A stretch of 64,000 bases of DNA from Cognataquiflexum aquatile (GTDB lineage: Bacteria > Bacteroidota > Bacteroidia > Cytophagales > Cyclobacteriaceae), in NCBI RefSeq assembly GCF_003316845.1, contig NZ_QMIK01000001.1, positions 372,001 to 436,000 on the forward strand, given 5' to 3'. Made by a program: the position numbers and the translations under genes. The notes below the pieces were generated by a model, which saw only the letters and a program-made list of their open reading frames with translations, did not search any database and was not told the origin of the DNA. Shown in pieces: positions 32,879 to 44,600 of this stretch (positions are counted from its first letter, which is position 1; every line of letters starts with the position of its first letter).

Positions 32879-34978
32879 TTATTGTTCCTTATTTTTGACC
32901 GGCCTAACTTTTCTTTCCTGAGTTTCGGTGTTGTCCTCATTTTTTGTAGGGTTCAGGGCTTTTACATCCTGGAACAACGGTTTTTCTCCTGAATTTTTTT
33001 CATAGATGGGGAGAAAAAAGTGGTGGGGTCTCTTTAAAAACCGGAGAAATAAAATCCCAAAAAGTCTCCTGCTTTGTTTGAAGGTGACTTTTCTTGATTT
33101 AATGGCTACAAAAATCGCCAGGGAAAAACTCACCAGAAAGTTCATCAGACCAATGCTGAATATACCTGCAACTGACATCACTATCTGGTGGTTGCTCAAC
33201 TGACTCCCGACCGATACAAATGCCAATCCGAAATTCCCACAGGCAAAAGTGATATGCTGGATGTCGAGGGGAAGGCCGAGTATTATCCCAATAGTGCCCA
33301 TGGTACCGAGAAAAATCCCCAAAAAGAAGTTGCCGGCGAGGCTTCCGAGATTATTGTCAATATAATTGCTAAATCCTTCGGTGCGTTTTTGACCAAAAAT
33401 CCGGATCATACCTTTATGGATTTTGATCCGCTGCGGGATTTTATTGTAAACACTTTTATTGTCATAATAGCCTGAAATCATCCCGGAAAAGAAAAGGAAA
33501 ACTCCCGCTATACCTGCATGGAATACCGCTAGACTATGCAAAGGATCAAGTTCAGCGATAAGTTTGAAAGCCTTTTCACTTCCGGCGATATGGCCTCCGG
33601 AAAAATAATGGTAGCCAAACGCAATCAAAAAAGCCACGGGAAAGGCTATTGTCACATTGCCTACAAATGCTATGAATTGGGACCTGAAAATCTTGACGAT
33701 CAATTCAGATAAATTTCCAAGGGCAACGGATTTTGGCTTTTCGACTTCGTCTAAAGCAGCTGCAAGTTTGGATGCAGTCATGGCAGGCTGCTTGGTCGCC
33801 AAGGTGGAATGGGTCAGATGGATTCCGATAAATCCAAATGAATAATTCATACTATACAGAAAAGCCTCCCCAAAAAGCGGCAGCTTCAGGTAATAAATCA
33901 GCACCTTGATTACCGATAGAAAACCGACAATCAGGCCTCCACCCATAGACGAACCCAACATTTTCCACCATTCTTTTGCTGAATTGGCGATATAGTGCTC
34001 CCCTGTCTTGCCTGCATGCTCGGTAATCTGAAAGGCAAGAAGGTTGACATTGTCCTTGATGTGTTCACTGAGGCTGTTTTTCCTGTTTACGGCCCTTACC
34101 AAAATTTTTAACAAATGAGATTCACCTTGAAAGTATGCCTGGTCTGCGGACTTGGATACAAGTTTCAGCAGGGACTTGAGCCTGTCTATATTTTGGCTGA
34201 GTTGTAGGAGTTGATAAGAGAAGTGAAGGTCAGTACCGAATTTCCGCTTGTTTTTTCGGATCAATTGGATGTAATCTTCACATTGGGTCAGCATCACCAT
34301 AAGGTGCTTGTAATCTGTGTTTTGATCTGTTTTATCAAAGTCAGGATCCGTTTGGTATTGGTCCACATATCCATAGAGGGATTTGTTCTGAACAATAAAC
34401 GGAGAATCAAAATATTCCAATTCGGGAAGTTTGGAAAGTATTTCGGGCTCGAGTCCCAAGGCTGCTATTCTTTGGGAAAGAACCAAAATGCTGTTGAGTG
34501 TCTGCACCACCGCCGGTTCTTCTTGGGATAGATTTTCAATCTCTACCCATCCAAGCAACTCGAAGAGGTCGGCCCAATCTTGATCCGGTATTTCATCGAC
34601 CCATAGGTAATCCCAATTCTTGTGAAAAACAGCCACAAAAATGGTCATGACATCCCTTTCAGCATAGACTTTTGGGAGAAAAAAAGTATTGACCCGATCA
34701 AAAGCCTCAGGAAAAAATCCCCTGTTGGTCAGAATACCCGATTCGGTAAAAATCTGCACACTTTGCTTTTTGTCAAACAAAGCCTTCAGGTAAGCCCTCA
34801 AAAGGATAATGACCTCAGGATTTTCTTTGAGCCTGTTTTTAAACTGATTCAGGTTTTCTTTGGCCTGCGCCGGGTTGTTTTTTGGGGGACGAATCTGAGC
34901 AACGATCTCCAAAAGCAAATCAGGTGATTGATCCTGATAACGGCTCTGTATTTTGTCTAGAATATCCGAAAAGTACAT
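32879..34978 (-). CDS. PF10136-type multipass membrane protein (often mislabelled site-specific recombinase)
   Basis: A 699-residue protein: a soluble helical N-terminal half of about 340 residues and a C-terminal half with at least six hydrophobic segments (SMGGGLIVGFLSVIKVLIYY, NVTIAFPVAFLIAFGYHYF, FHAGIAGVFLFFSGMISGYY, LGIFLGTMGTIGIILGLPL and others). It resembles the family named 'SpecificRecomb/Gcr', which carries a recombinase label in databases although its members are membrane proteins without a recombinase active site. I see no catalytic Ser or Tyr recombinase motif. Function unknown; it stands alone, convergent with the ROK gene. Confidence 0.65.
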   Translation of the reverse strand: MYFSDILDKIQSRYQDQSPDLLLEIVAQIRPPKNNPAQAKENLNQFKNRLKENPEVIILLRAYLKALFDKKQSVQIFTESGILTNRGFFPEAFDRVNTFFLPKVYAERDVMTIFVAVFHKNWDYLWVDEIPDQDWADLFELLGWVEIENLSQEEPAVVQTLNSILVLSQRIAALGLEPEILSKLPELEYFDSPFIVQNKSLYGYVDQYQTDPDFDKTDQNTDYKHLMVMLTQCEDYIQLIRKNKRKFGTDLHFSYQLLQLSQNIDRLKSLLKLVSKSADQAYFQGESHLLKILVRAVNRKNSLSEHIKDNVNLLAFQITEHAGKTGEHYIANSAKEWWKMLGSSMGGGLIVGFLSVIKVLIYYLKLPLFGEAFLYSMNYSFGFIGIHLTHSTLATKQPAMTASKLAAALDEVEKPKSVALGNLSELIVKIFRSQFIAFVGNVTIAFPVAFLIAFGYHYFSGGHIAGSEKAFKLIAELDPLHSLAVFHAGIAGVFLFFSGMISGYYDNKSVYNKIPQRIKIHKGMIRIFGQKRTEGFSNYIDNNLGSLAGNFFLGIFLGTMGTIGIILGLPLDIQHITFACGNFGLAFVSVGSQLSNHQIVMSVAGIFSIGLMNFLVSFSLAIFVAIKSRKVTFKQSRRLFGILFLRFLKRPHHFFLPIYEKNSGEKPLFQDVKALNPTKNEDNTETQERKVRPVKNKEQ

Positions 34979-35126
34979 TTGGAGAAGTTGATAAAGTGAA
35001 TGATTCCTATCATAAACCCATTATCTAATTAACCGTTCCATTTGAAGGGATTAAAAAATGTTCCAAATTTCTTCTTGGGGTCTCTTTTTTTATTTGGATA
35101 GGTAGTTTTTTATTTTTTTTGCTTCC

Positions 35127-36083
35127 CTAATAACCAACCGTAGCCAAAGCTTTCTTTATGGCTTCCATGTTTAATTTCAAAGCGACCTCATTTTCCATGT
35201 CATTCAATTCCTGGTTAAACGGCTCCGTCCTGACCGGACCTTCATAGCCAATATCGATGATTCCCTGCAAAAAATCCTTGGTATTGATTACCCCTGTGGC
35301 CATCGGAAGTTCTCTTTTTCCATCCAATTGGGTTTCCCTGGTAAAACCCAATCGGGCATCGTTCAGGTCGACGACTACAACATCTTCGGGTTTTAGTGTC
35401 CTTAAATCTTCTAAAGTATCATTCGCGCAGTACCAATGAAAGGTATCCAAAACAAATCCCACATTGCTTTCCCCTATTTCTCCTATCAATTCCTTCCCCT
35501 CTTTCATGCTGCCGATAAAGGGATAGCGGTTTTGGGTCATCATCGTCCGCATACCCAAATATTCAAGTCCAAAACGGATTCCATGGTCTTTCATTACTTT
35601 GGCACATTCTCCCAATCGGTAAGCATGTTGCTTCATGTTTTCATTGTAAGTCAATTCATTGTGGGAAGAAATGATCCACGTGTTGATGCGTGTGGCACCT
35701 TGCCTTTCCATTGTCTGACAAAATTTTCTCAAACCTTTGAAATCCTCGTTGAACTTTGATTTGTCGCGGCGAAATTCCACAGGAACATTTGCGGAATCAT
35801 AACCGATTCCATTTTCCTTCATTTTGGCAAGGATCTCATTGAGCTGCCCATCGGAATATTTATCCATCACTTCCTGCGTAAAAGGGCTAATAGCCTCATA
35901 CTTATATTGGATGGCATAATCTAAGGTCTGTGCATAGTTGGCTTTGACTCCGATAATCCCAGGGTTTAATGCAATCTTGAATTTTCTAGCAGTCTCTTGC
36001 CGTGCCCATAACGAGGAGAAAGGTGAGCTTACAAGGGCTGCGGAAGCCAAGGCGGTGGAAAACATGAATTCTTTTCTTTGCAT
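35127..36083 (-). CDS. Exported sugar-phosphate-isomerase/epimerase-like TIM-barrel protein
   Basis: A 318-residue protein with an N-terminal export signal starting MQRKEFMFSTALASAAL; the R-K-x-F pattern resembles the Tat signals common on this family in Bacteroidota, but the twin Arg is R-K. The remainder is an xylose-isomerase-like TIM barrel (AP endonuclease 2 family): EAISPFTQEVMD, IRFGLEYLG near 175 with a metal-ligand Glu, VGFVLDTFHWYC near 210 with Asp/His, VVVDLNDAR, and GPVRTEPFNQE with the last Glu ligand. Likely isomerises or epimerises a sugar or polyol in the periplasm. Monocistronic. Confidence 0.8.
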   Translation of the reverse strand: MQRKEFMFSTALASAALVSSPFSSLWARQETARKFKIALNPGIIGVKANYAQTLDYAIQYKYEAISPFTQEVMDKYSDGQLNEILAKMKENGIGYDSANVPVEFRRDKSKFNEDFKGLRKFCQTMERQGATRINTWIISSHNELTYNENMKQHAYRLGECAKVMKDHGIRFGLEYLGMRTMMTQNRYPFIGSMKEGKELIGEIGESNVGFVLDTFHWYCANDTLEDLRTLKPEDVVVVDLNDARLGFTRETQLDGKRELPMATGVINTKDFLQGIIDIGYEGPVRTEPFNQELNDMENEVALKLNMEAIKKALATVGY

Positions 36084-36278
36084 GACCTGATTTTTTTTTG
36101 AAACAAGATAAGCGATTTGGTGAAAGTTCGAAAGCAGAAAATGACCACAGGTTTCCTTCTGTTGCCGAAAACCTTGTAAGCCCTTGTGGCAAAAATATAT
36201 TTTGGTAGTTTAACTGTCCATTGACCTTGGCTTCATTGAAAGTCATTGAATTTTACCAAAAAATAATCCCAAAAACCC

Positions 36279-37145
36279 ATGAGCAGATATATTCTCCTTT
36301 GCCTGAATTTATTGTTTATCAGCCTTACTTCTTTTGCCCAAGAAAGCAAAGTTTTCGATGAACTGACCCTGACAAGTAAAATCTTAAATATGGAAAGGAA
36401 GTATGCCGTGTACCTCCCGCCAGGGTATGAAACTTCCCAACGCTCCTACCCTGTGCTCTATTTACTACATGGTGGCGGAGATGATCAGACAGGATGGGTA
36501 CAGTTTGGGGAAGTCCAGCATATCGCAGACAAAGCCATTCAAGAAGGGAAAGCGACAGCCATGATCATTGTCATGCCGGATGCCAATACAGGGAAAAGAG
36601 GCTATTTCAATGATGTGAACAATGAATGGAGGTATGAAGATTTCTTTTTTGAGGAATTGATGCCTGCGGTGGAAAAGAAATACCGGATCAAGGCTGAAAA
36701 AAGATTCAGGGCCATTGCGGGACTTTCCATGGGAGGCGGAGGCACGTTTTTTTATGCCATGCACCGGCCGGAACTCTTCTCCTCTGCCTGTCCACTGAGT
36801 GCTTCTCTTAGAAATGCCACCTTTGAAGAATTCAAACAGGGCTTGCAGACCAACAAAGTCGAGGTGAAAAATGAATCTACCCTCCAACCTTACTATGACA
36901 GGCACAATGCGTTGCAGCAGATTGCTCTCAATGATATCGAAAAGATGAAATCCGTCAAATGGTTTTTTGATTGCGGTGATGATGATTTCTTGTTTGAAGG
37001 AAACAGCCTTGTCCACATTGCGATGAAAAAGAAGGAAATTCCCCACGAGTTCCGCATCAGAGACGGAGGCCATACCTGGACCTATTGGAGAACTTCTCTT
37101 CCTGAGGTATTGGGTTTTGTATCCGATACTTTTCATCAGAAGTGA
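36279..37145 (+). CDS. Secreted esterase of the FrmB/tributyrin-esterase type
   Basis: A 288-residue alpha/beta hydrolase with a signal peptide (LLFISLTSFAQ, cleavage near residue 20). The nucleophile elbow is GLSMGG with Ser near 150; the oxyanion/HGGG-type region is VLYLLHGGGDDQTGW; the acid is probably Asp in FFDCGDDDFLFEG near 232 and the His is in RDGGHTWTYWR near 264. This is the putative-esterase (PF00756) family that includes feruloyl and tributyrin esterases and S-formylglutathione hydrolases. The export signal argues for carbohydrate-ester cleavage rather than formaldehyde detoxification. It is divergent from the TIM-barrel gene. Confidence 0.85.
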   Translation: MSRYILLCLNLLFISLTSFAQESKVFDELTLTSKILNMERKYAVYLPPGYETSQRSYPVLYLLHGGGDDQTGWVQFGEVQHIADKAIQEGKATAMIIVMPDANTGKRGYFNDVNNEWRYEDFFFEELMPAVEKKYRIKAEKRFRAIAGLSMGGGGTFFYAMHRPELFSSACPLSASLRNATFEEFKQGLQTNKVEVKNESTLQPYYDRHNALQQIALNDIEKMKSVKWFFDCGDDDFLFEGNSLVHIAMKKKEIPHEFRIRDGGHTWTYWRTSLPEVLGFVSDTFHQK

Positions 37146-37358
37146 TTTAGAAGGATGAGGGATAAAGGATGAAGGAAGATGAAAAGAAATAAGAAGAATG
37201 ATTTATGATTTAATTGGAAAACCGTAGGTCTAGCAAAAATGTACGGGATAGTGTTCAATTTCAATACAAGGTAATTGATAAAAACTGCATAGGGCGACAG
37301 AAAGGAGCATTTTCCTGATTGGTACAGGTATTGCAGGATTTAATAAAACTCGAGTTAT

Positions 37359-37550
37359 ATGGTAAGCTTCCTGCTTTGGTGCATTTTATTTATCCTTTGT
37401 TGGCCTATTGCCATTATCGCGTTGATTCTCTACCCTTTGGTATGGTTGCTGTTATTGCCCTTTAGGTTATTGGGATTTACCATAGACCTTTCCTTCAACC
37501 TGATCAGGAACCTTTTTATGCTTCCATTTACTTTAGCGGGAAGAAAATAA
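37359..37550 (+). CDS. Small hydrophobic membrane protein
   Basis: A 63-residue protein made almost wholly of hydrophobic residues: two membrane-spanning stretches (FLLWCILFILCWPIAIIALI, then LVWLLLLPFRLLGFTI) and a short basic tail ending AGRK. The ATG is the first in frame. No family assigned with confidence; short Bacteroidota proteins of this appearance are known as uncharacterised. It is a plausible gene because codon use is even and the frame is not a shadow of another gene. Confidence 0.6.
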   Translation: MVSFLLWCILFILCWPIAIIALILYPLVWLLLLPFRLLGFTIDLSFNLIRNLFMLPFTLAGRK

Positions 37551-37724
37551 AGAGTCCAAAATATTGTATTTGAGACTTTTCTCCATGGTTATTAGGATGA
37601 AATACTTTAGAAAAGCAGGATTGGGTCGAAGAAAATGCCTTCAATCTTGAAGGAATCAAGAAAAAAAGATTCTTAAGGAGGTCTAAATTCCATTTTCTCC
37701 CTTTTTTCATTTTACTTTGTACCC

Positions 37725-38177
37725 ATGAATTCTACGACCAAAAGTGCATTATTGGCCAAAGCCCAAGAAATGCTGAGAGATCAGATTAAAGACATCCAAC
37801 GTCAACTCACCGAATTGCAGGAATCTTCCGAAGTGGAGGAGAAAAGCTCCGCCGGTGACAAATTTGAAACCCATCAGGAAATGTTGCATCAGACCAGGGA
37901 TATATTAGAGAAAAGACTCTCCTCTTCCAGGGTGATGTTGGCCCAACTGAATGCCGTGCCCGTCAAAGAATTGCAAAAAGTAGATGAAGGTGCTTTGATT
38001 CAAGTTGCGATGGGAAATATTTGGGTTTCGATCCCAATGGGAAAAGTGGTTTTGGATGGTGTCGATTACCAGTTGGTTTCACGGGATTCACCTTTGATTA
38101 CTGCCTTATGGGATTTGAAAAAAGGTCAAAGTGCAGACTTCAGGGGAAAGCAGATTGAGGTAAAGGATTTGGTATAA
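37725..38177 (+). CDS. GreA/GreB-like coiled-coil protein
   Basis: A 150-residue protein with an N-terminal antiparallel coiled coil (AKAQEMLRDQIKDIQRQLTE and HQTRDILEKRLSSSRVML, about 10-90) and a C-terminal domain ending SPLITALWDLKKGQSADF, RGKQIEVKDLV, which parallels the GreA C-terminus (SPIARAL-x-GK-x-G-D). The acidic tip expected for RNA-polymerase secondary-channel factors may be the EVEEKSSAGDKFET loop. Homologues are sometimes mislabelled 3-oxoacyl-ACP synthase; nothing here supports that. A strong terminator follows 45 bp downstream. Confidence 0.7.
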   Translation: MNSTTKSALLAKAQEMLRDQIKDIQRQLTELQESSEVEEKSSAGDKFETHQEMLHQTRDILEKRLSSSRVMLAQLNAVPVKELQKVDEGALIQVAMGNIWVSIPMGKVVLDGVDYQLVSRDSPLITALWDLKKGQSADFRGKQIEVKDLV

Positions 38178-38221
38178 AATCCCGATTACATATTTTCAAC
38201 AACAAAACACAAAGTGTATAC

Positions 38222-38250
38222 CGCCGTTCGGGAATCTGAACGGCGTTTTT
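38222..38250 (+). terminator. Rho-independent terminator after the GreA-like gene
   Basis: An 8-bp GC-rich stem CGCCGTTC/GAACGGCG with an eight-base loop followed by TTTTT and further T-rich sequence. A related hairpin lies after the SprB-like gene at 48391, as part of the duplicated block. Confidence 0.85.
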
Positions 38251-38420
38251 ATTTTCTTTTTTTTCTTTTTTTTCAATGAATTTTTATTTTTTAATTCTTT
38301 AGTGATATTAGTGTCTAAGCTTTGTTTTTTAACCTAAAATTGGTCAGAATAATCAATTTCGGAACCCAAACGTCGATTCTATTTTTTATTGTCATTTCTT
38401 TGTTTTTATAATAATATTCT

Positions 38421-38506
38421 ATTTATTACTCTGAATCACCCGATTTAAAGTATTTCTTTTATGTATATATAAAATACATAGAATTTTATATCAAAAAACG
38501 AAATAC
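38421..38506. repeat. Near-identical leader repeat, copy 1
   Basis: An 86-bp AT-rich stretch matching 48593-48678 at all but a handful of bases. It includes the palindrome TATGTAT-N7-ATACATA at 38460-38480. The wider region 38220-38850 aligns with 48390-49010 at lower identity. High conservation of this part in a decayed copy suggests either recent duplication or a conserved regulatory role. Confidence 0.85.
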
Positions 38507-38681
38507 GTTTTCTAAGAGTCATTCTTCAAAAACCAGTGAACCAAATTCACTAGTTTCATGGGCGAATGGTAAAAAAGTACTCATCCGAGACACTTTGAAA
38601 TCCAAAATTGGGACAGATTGATTGAAAAATTAAACAAATGCCCTAGTTCTCAATGGAAGATCATTTTAAAGTTGAACGCAT

Positions 38682-41600
38682 ATGAGAAAACTTTACTCGA
38701 TATCATATTTGTGGTTTGTGTTTTTTCTGGCAGTACTCTTTCAGATCAATGAAAGTACCGCAGCACCGATCATCAAAGACGTCTTTGTATTTTCAGAATG
38801 TGAGAAGAAAGCAGAAATCCGGGTCAGAAACGGCGTAGCGCCTTATACATATGTTTGGAGTTATGGAGGAGAGGTTATCCAAACAAATGCGGGACTCAGC
38901 GAAAGCCAATTCAGTACAATCACCCAGGCGAAGGCAGGAGATTATACACTATTTGTCACAGACAATGCCGGCAACACCTACACAGAGGTGATCAACTTTA
39001 AGGGAAGCACAAATTTTATACTCAATATATTATATGAGGAAAACCAGGCCTGCCAAGGGGAAAGTTTTGGTAGGGTCTATGGTACGATCCAAAATGGTAT
39101 CCCTCCTTTTACCATTAACTTTTTTGACGAATCCAATACCCTTGTAAGAACCAATGTCATCAGTGGTAGAAATTTGGATCTGAGCGGCATTCCGGCAGGT
39201 AAATATTTGGTAGAGGTCATCGATGCCACAGGCTGTAAGGAATTGACCGAAATCGAAATTGAAGAAATTGATCCACTTGTATTGACACCTGGTGCCGGGG
39301 TGGGAACTTTTCCTGAGACCTGCGTGGACAATGGAGGGATTACTTTTGATGCTTCGGGATTTGTTGGAACTGTTCAATTTAGAATCAGAAGGTCAAACGG
39401 CACTTACGTTACCGGTTGGCTTCCTGCACCAGGTGGACAGATCAGGTATAACCAATTACCCGAAGGAGACTATGTATTGGAAATCATCGACCAATATAGG
39501 TTGGCAAGTTGTCCTGAAGAGTTGGTATTCAATATTGGAAATCAAACACTTTTGGAAGCCATTCCTTCGGCTGAAGGCGTTACTTGTTTTGGTGGGACAG
39601 ACGGAACCATCAAAATAGACGTCAACCGACTTTTTATGGGATTCGCATTTCCACCTGCCAATGTGGTTGTTGAAATCAGAAGACCAAATGGAACAGTAGC
39701 GGTCACCGGTCAAAATATCGCAATAGGTGCAACATCGGGGACAAGGACATTCACTGGTTTTGGGTCAGGTGTTCATACCATTACCATAAAACACGGAGGT
39801 GTCAATTATCCTGAGTGTACCCTTGATTATACTGTCAATGTACCTGCCCCACCAAGTGCTTTGACTGCCTCGATCTCCTCAACGACATTGACCTGCTTTG
39901 GACAAAACAACGGCACTGCTACAGTCAACAGATCCGGAGGATGGGGAAGTTATAAATTTTTGTGGAGTGGCGGACAAACCACCAGGACAGTTACCGGCCT
40001 TGCCCCAGGAACATATACAGTTCGGGTTTCGGACAAAGAAGGGTGTTTTGTCGATCTTAGTGTAACCATCACCGGTCCACCTGCACCTGTAACAGGCCAG
40101 ATTGAACTGTTAAACGGACTGGCCTGCGCAGGCGCCAACAATGGATCTGCCCGCGTCTTCAATATGGTTGGCGGTTGGGGAGGCTTCACTTATTTGTGGA
40201 GCAACGGAGAAACTACTGCTACGGCTTTTAATCTTCCTGCAGGTTCGAATACTGTAAGAGTAAGGGATTCCAAAGGTTGTGAAGTAGTATATAGTGTCGT
40301 GGTTCCGGTACCGGCGGCCCCTGTGGTGACCTACACCCCTGTCAATCCAATTTGTTTTGGAGGAAATGACGGGAGCATCCGCGTTCAGATTGCAGATACC
40401 GTGACTCCCTTTACAGTTACTGCCAATGGAGAAACCAAAAGCGGCAATGATGTAACTTTCAATAATCTTCCTGCAGGGCAATATGAAGTGGTCGTTTCTT
40501 ATGGTCTTAATTGCAAAATCACAGAATTTGTTGATGTAGTCAATCCTCCTGGGATTACCATCAACGAAAACAATCTGGTGATCAAACATTTACTGTGTGC
40601 CGGAGATGGCAACGGATCCATTACCGGCCTGACCACAAGCGGTGGGACAGGCACTCTGACTTATCAATGGCAAAAGGCAGTATTGGGAACATTTGTTGAC
40701 ATTCCAGGTCAGACATCCCTTAACCTGATCAACCTTACTGGTGGTATCTATAAGTTAATTGTAACTGACCAAAATGGTTGTATTGTTTCTAAAGAATACA
40801 CCGTGAATGAACCGCTTCCACTTCAGGTAAGTCCTCCGGTAGTGGTGGATGTGGCTTGTTTTGGGGAGTTGTCCGGAACAGTAAGCTTTACGATTTCAGG
40901 CGGCACGGCACCTTATTCTTATTCACTCAATGGCGGGGCCTTTGCTACCACATCGGTGGGGGCTGTGACCATCGGAGGATTAGGAGCTTCAACCAATAAT
41001 TTTGTGGCGATCAGAGATGCCAATGGCTGTGTGGTTCCAAACCTCAATTTCGATGTTACCTCTCTTCCTCAAATCACCATCAGCAATGTTGTCATTACTC
41101 CTGAAGTCTGCTTTGGACAAAATAACGGAAGCATTTCCATTGACATAGCCGGTGGCACCGGAAATCTAGGTGTGAACTGGTTTGTTGCAGGCAATTTTTC
41201 TACCATCATCTCGACTTCCCAAAACCTCACCAATGTCGCTCCCGGACAATACACAGTCAAGGTATTTGACCTAGGCAACAATGCTTGTTTTGTACAACAA
41301 ACTTTCACCATCCCTCCTACCCCTGAATTGGAACTTAACTTGGATGGGGTTTTGAACATTTTGTGTTTCGGTGAAAGTACAGGCGGAATAAATATCACAG
41401 CCACAGGTGGAACGGGAGCATATACTTATGCCTGGACCGGTCCATCGGGATATACTGCAACTACTCAGGACATCAGTTCCATCCCGGCAGGCCTTTATAA
41501 TGTGACCGTCACTGATGCCAACGGCTGTTTCAAAGAATTGAAGGATATCTTGGTCAATCAGCCTCCGAGTGGTATTGTCATCAACCTGCTCAATGTGGTA

Positions 41601-44600
41601 GAACCAAAATGTCATGATTCCACTGACGGAAGAATTGAAATCCAGATTGGGGGCGGCAATCCTGCTTATACGATTGTTTGGCAAAAAGAAACTTCTCCGG
41701 GATTATTCACCCCTATCGCAGGCACTTCCCAGACATTAGCCAATATCGGTGAAGGTACTTACAAAGTCATTGTCACAGATGCCAATTCCTGTTCAAGAGA
41801 ATTGGAAGTGGATGTCAATGCTCCAGACCCATTGGTGGTTTCTCTGGTGAGCAAAGATGAAGTTTCTTGTTTTGGAAGAAATGACGGCAGGATTACCATC
41901 AATGTCACCGGTGGCACGGGGGTTTATTTCTTTGCCTGGGACCATGGATTTATCAACCAAAATCCAAATAACCTTTCAGCAGGATTTTATTCAGTAACTG
42001 TCCGTGATGCAAACGGCTGTGAGGTGAGACTTGAAAATATTGAAATCACCCAACCGGCTCCTTTGGAGATCAACCTTGTCAATTTGAGTGCCCCATCCTG
42101 TGCATATAATGACGCTTCGATTGAGGTGGCTTTTGTAGGCTGGATTCCAGGATTGAGCTATAGCAGGTGGATTGAACTGAATACCAATACACAAATTGCT
42201 GAAAACACTACCACGGTTTCCGGTTTGACTCCGGGTTTCTACAGGGTTGAATATAGCTTGGGCGGTGCTTGTATGGTTTCCCAAACTTACAGTGTCCCTG
42301 GTCCAAAAAATCCGCTTCAGCTCTTTACCAATCCACAGGACGCTAGCTGTCCTGGAGAATCCGGTATTCTATTCTTGTCTGCATTTGGAGGTGTTCCTTC
42401 ATATACTTATTCCATTTTCTACGGAGGTACATGGCAGGTTATCACCAATGCCATTTTATCCGGTCTTCCTATTGGCACTTACGATGTCAAGGTGACAGAT
42501 GCGGCAGGTTGTGAAGTAACCTCAACCATCACCATCGATGAACCTAATCCGCCTGTATTTGATGCAGAAGTTGAAAAAGATGTGACTTGCTTTGGTGGAA
42601 ATGATGGCGTTATCAGATTTGCAGTATCAGGAAATACCACAGGTATCACTGTTCAGTGGTATAGAAGAAACCTGATCGGGGGGAAAATCCCTATTACAGA
42701 GGCGAGTTTGGGATCATTGATTGAAGGTACCTACTTCATGGAAATCACCTATGCAGGTGGTTGTATGATTGAGTCTCCTGATTATGTCATTACCCAACCT
42801 GATGAAATCCTAGTCACCGAAACGATAGTCCAACCTGTATGTTATGGTGAATTCGGTTCCTTCAGTATCACCTTTACAGGGGGTTCTCCAGGAAAGAACC
42901 TGACTCTTACCTCCCTCAACGGCTATTCAAAAACATTTAGCAATGAGGATGAAGGCACCTTTGACTTTGAAAACCTACCTGCCGGTGATTACACTTGGAC
43001 CATTGATGATTCAGGCTGTCCTGACAATGTGGGTACATTTACCATTATTGCTCCTGTAAAACCTGATTTTACGATAAATTCCCAAGATGTTTCCTGCTTT
43101 GGAATCAATGACGGAATCATAGAATTATTGAGCCCCGTCGTCCAAGGGGGAAGAACATTTACAGTCTTCATCAATGGCGTCAGTCAGGGCGTTCAGACTT
43201 CATTCTTTGGACTTGCTCCGGGAAATTATCTGATCAAAATTGTCGATAACCTTGGTTGTGAATCTGATCCTGAGTTGGTAGTCATAACGCAGCCGGCAAG
43301 ACCATTGGAAATCATCAATTTGGTAAAAACAGATGCCAACTGTTTTGGATCATCTACAGGGATTGTTTCTTTTGAAATCACCGGTGGTCGCCCTCTATAT
43401 ACCGCTACTCTTACCCCTGTGGCAGGACCTGTTCTCACGCTGAGCAGCCTTTCTGAAAACACTGTTAACTCATTCCCTGGCCTTGCAGCAGGAAACTATA
43501 CCCTCGAGGTTTTTGACAACAATAATGTTTGTCAGGTAAGCACTTTATTGACCATTTCCCAGCCAGGAACATTTACGGTCAGCTCAACTTCAGGAACTAT
43601 TCTTTGTCAAGGAGGCACCACCTTTATTGAATTGACTTCGGTGGGAGGCCTTGAACCATACACCTATGTATGGGAAAAATTCAATACAGGGACCAGCATA
43701 TGGGAAACATTGCCTGCTACAACCAAAAGACTCAGCAATGCGACAGCCGGGCAATACAGGTACTCTGTACAGGAGGCAAATGGTTGTGCTGTGGTTTCAA
43801 ACACAGTGATCATTGCTGATGGAAGTGCGGTAACCTTGACTTATGTGGCGGCTGATATATTGTGTTATGGACAATCCGCCTTGGTCACCCTTCAGGCTGC
43901 CTCCGGAGCATCTACCAATTTCACCTATTTCGTCAATGGAAGCCAGATTTTTGGAAATACTTTCATGGCCAGAGCCGGCAACTATTTAGTATATGCTGTA
44001 GACAATGTCAAAGGATGTATTTCTGCTGATGTCAATATCAACATGGTGGAGCCTTCCGCTCCCCTTAGCATCTTAGATTACACGTCGACCAACTTGAGCT
44101 GCTTTGAATCAGGTGATGGAAGCATTTCGCTCTCCCTGACCGGAGGAACTGCCCCTTACACGATTACATTCCAAGGAGTAGATTATCTGGCTAATGAAAA
44201 CCAGGTTGTGGTATTCAATAATTTGGACGCTTTGGTGGCATATACCTTTACTGCTGTGGATGCCAACGGTTGTACTGTAACGATACCTCCTAGAACACTT
44301 ACCCAACCGCTTTCCTTGCAGGCAGCAGCCACCTATACAGATATTCTTTGCTTTGGTGGAACTTCTGAAATCAGTCTTCAGATTACAGGGGGCACCAAAC
44401 CTTACGCTATATCCTGGACTTACTCCGTTGACAATACCGCTTTCGCTCCGATTCCGGGTTCAAATAACCTCACTACCCTTACAGGTTTGGTGGCAGGGTA
44501 TTATACCTATACCGTGTCGGATGGGGGCTGCGCCGATGTGGTGGAAACCGTTCAGATCCGTGAACCATCCAAAGTCGTCCTTGATGCAGTTACCACTGAT

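Larger units (their letters stand above)
38178..38681. other. Leader region of the SprB-like gene
   Basis: A 504-bp gap holding the terminator of the GreA-like gene and then a very AT-rich leader. From about 38220 onward it is duplicated upstream of the pseudogene at 48855. Shared features include an AT-rich palindrome, AAAAAAGTACTC and CACTTTGAAA shortly before the gene. No coding potential was seen. Confidence 0.7.

Noticed and set aside
32879-34978. Site-specific recombinase implying a mobile element
   Set aside because: The protein is a multipass membrane protein without recombinase residues, and no attachment sites or cargo genes flank it.
36465-37136. Minus-strand open frame (223 codons) opposite the esterase gene
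   Set aside because: Fully overlaps an esterase with signal peptide and intact catalytic motifs; composition is that of an antisense shadow.
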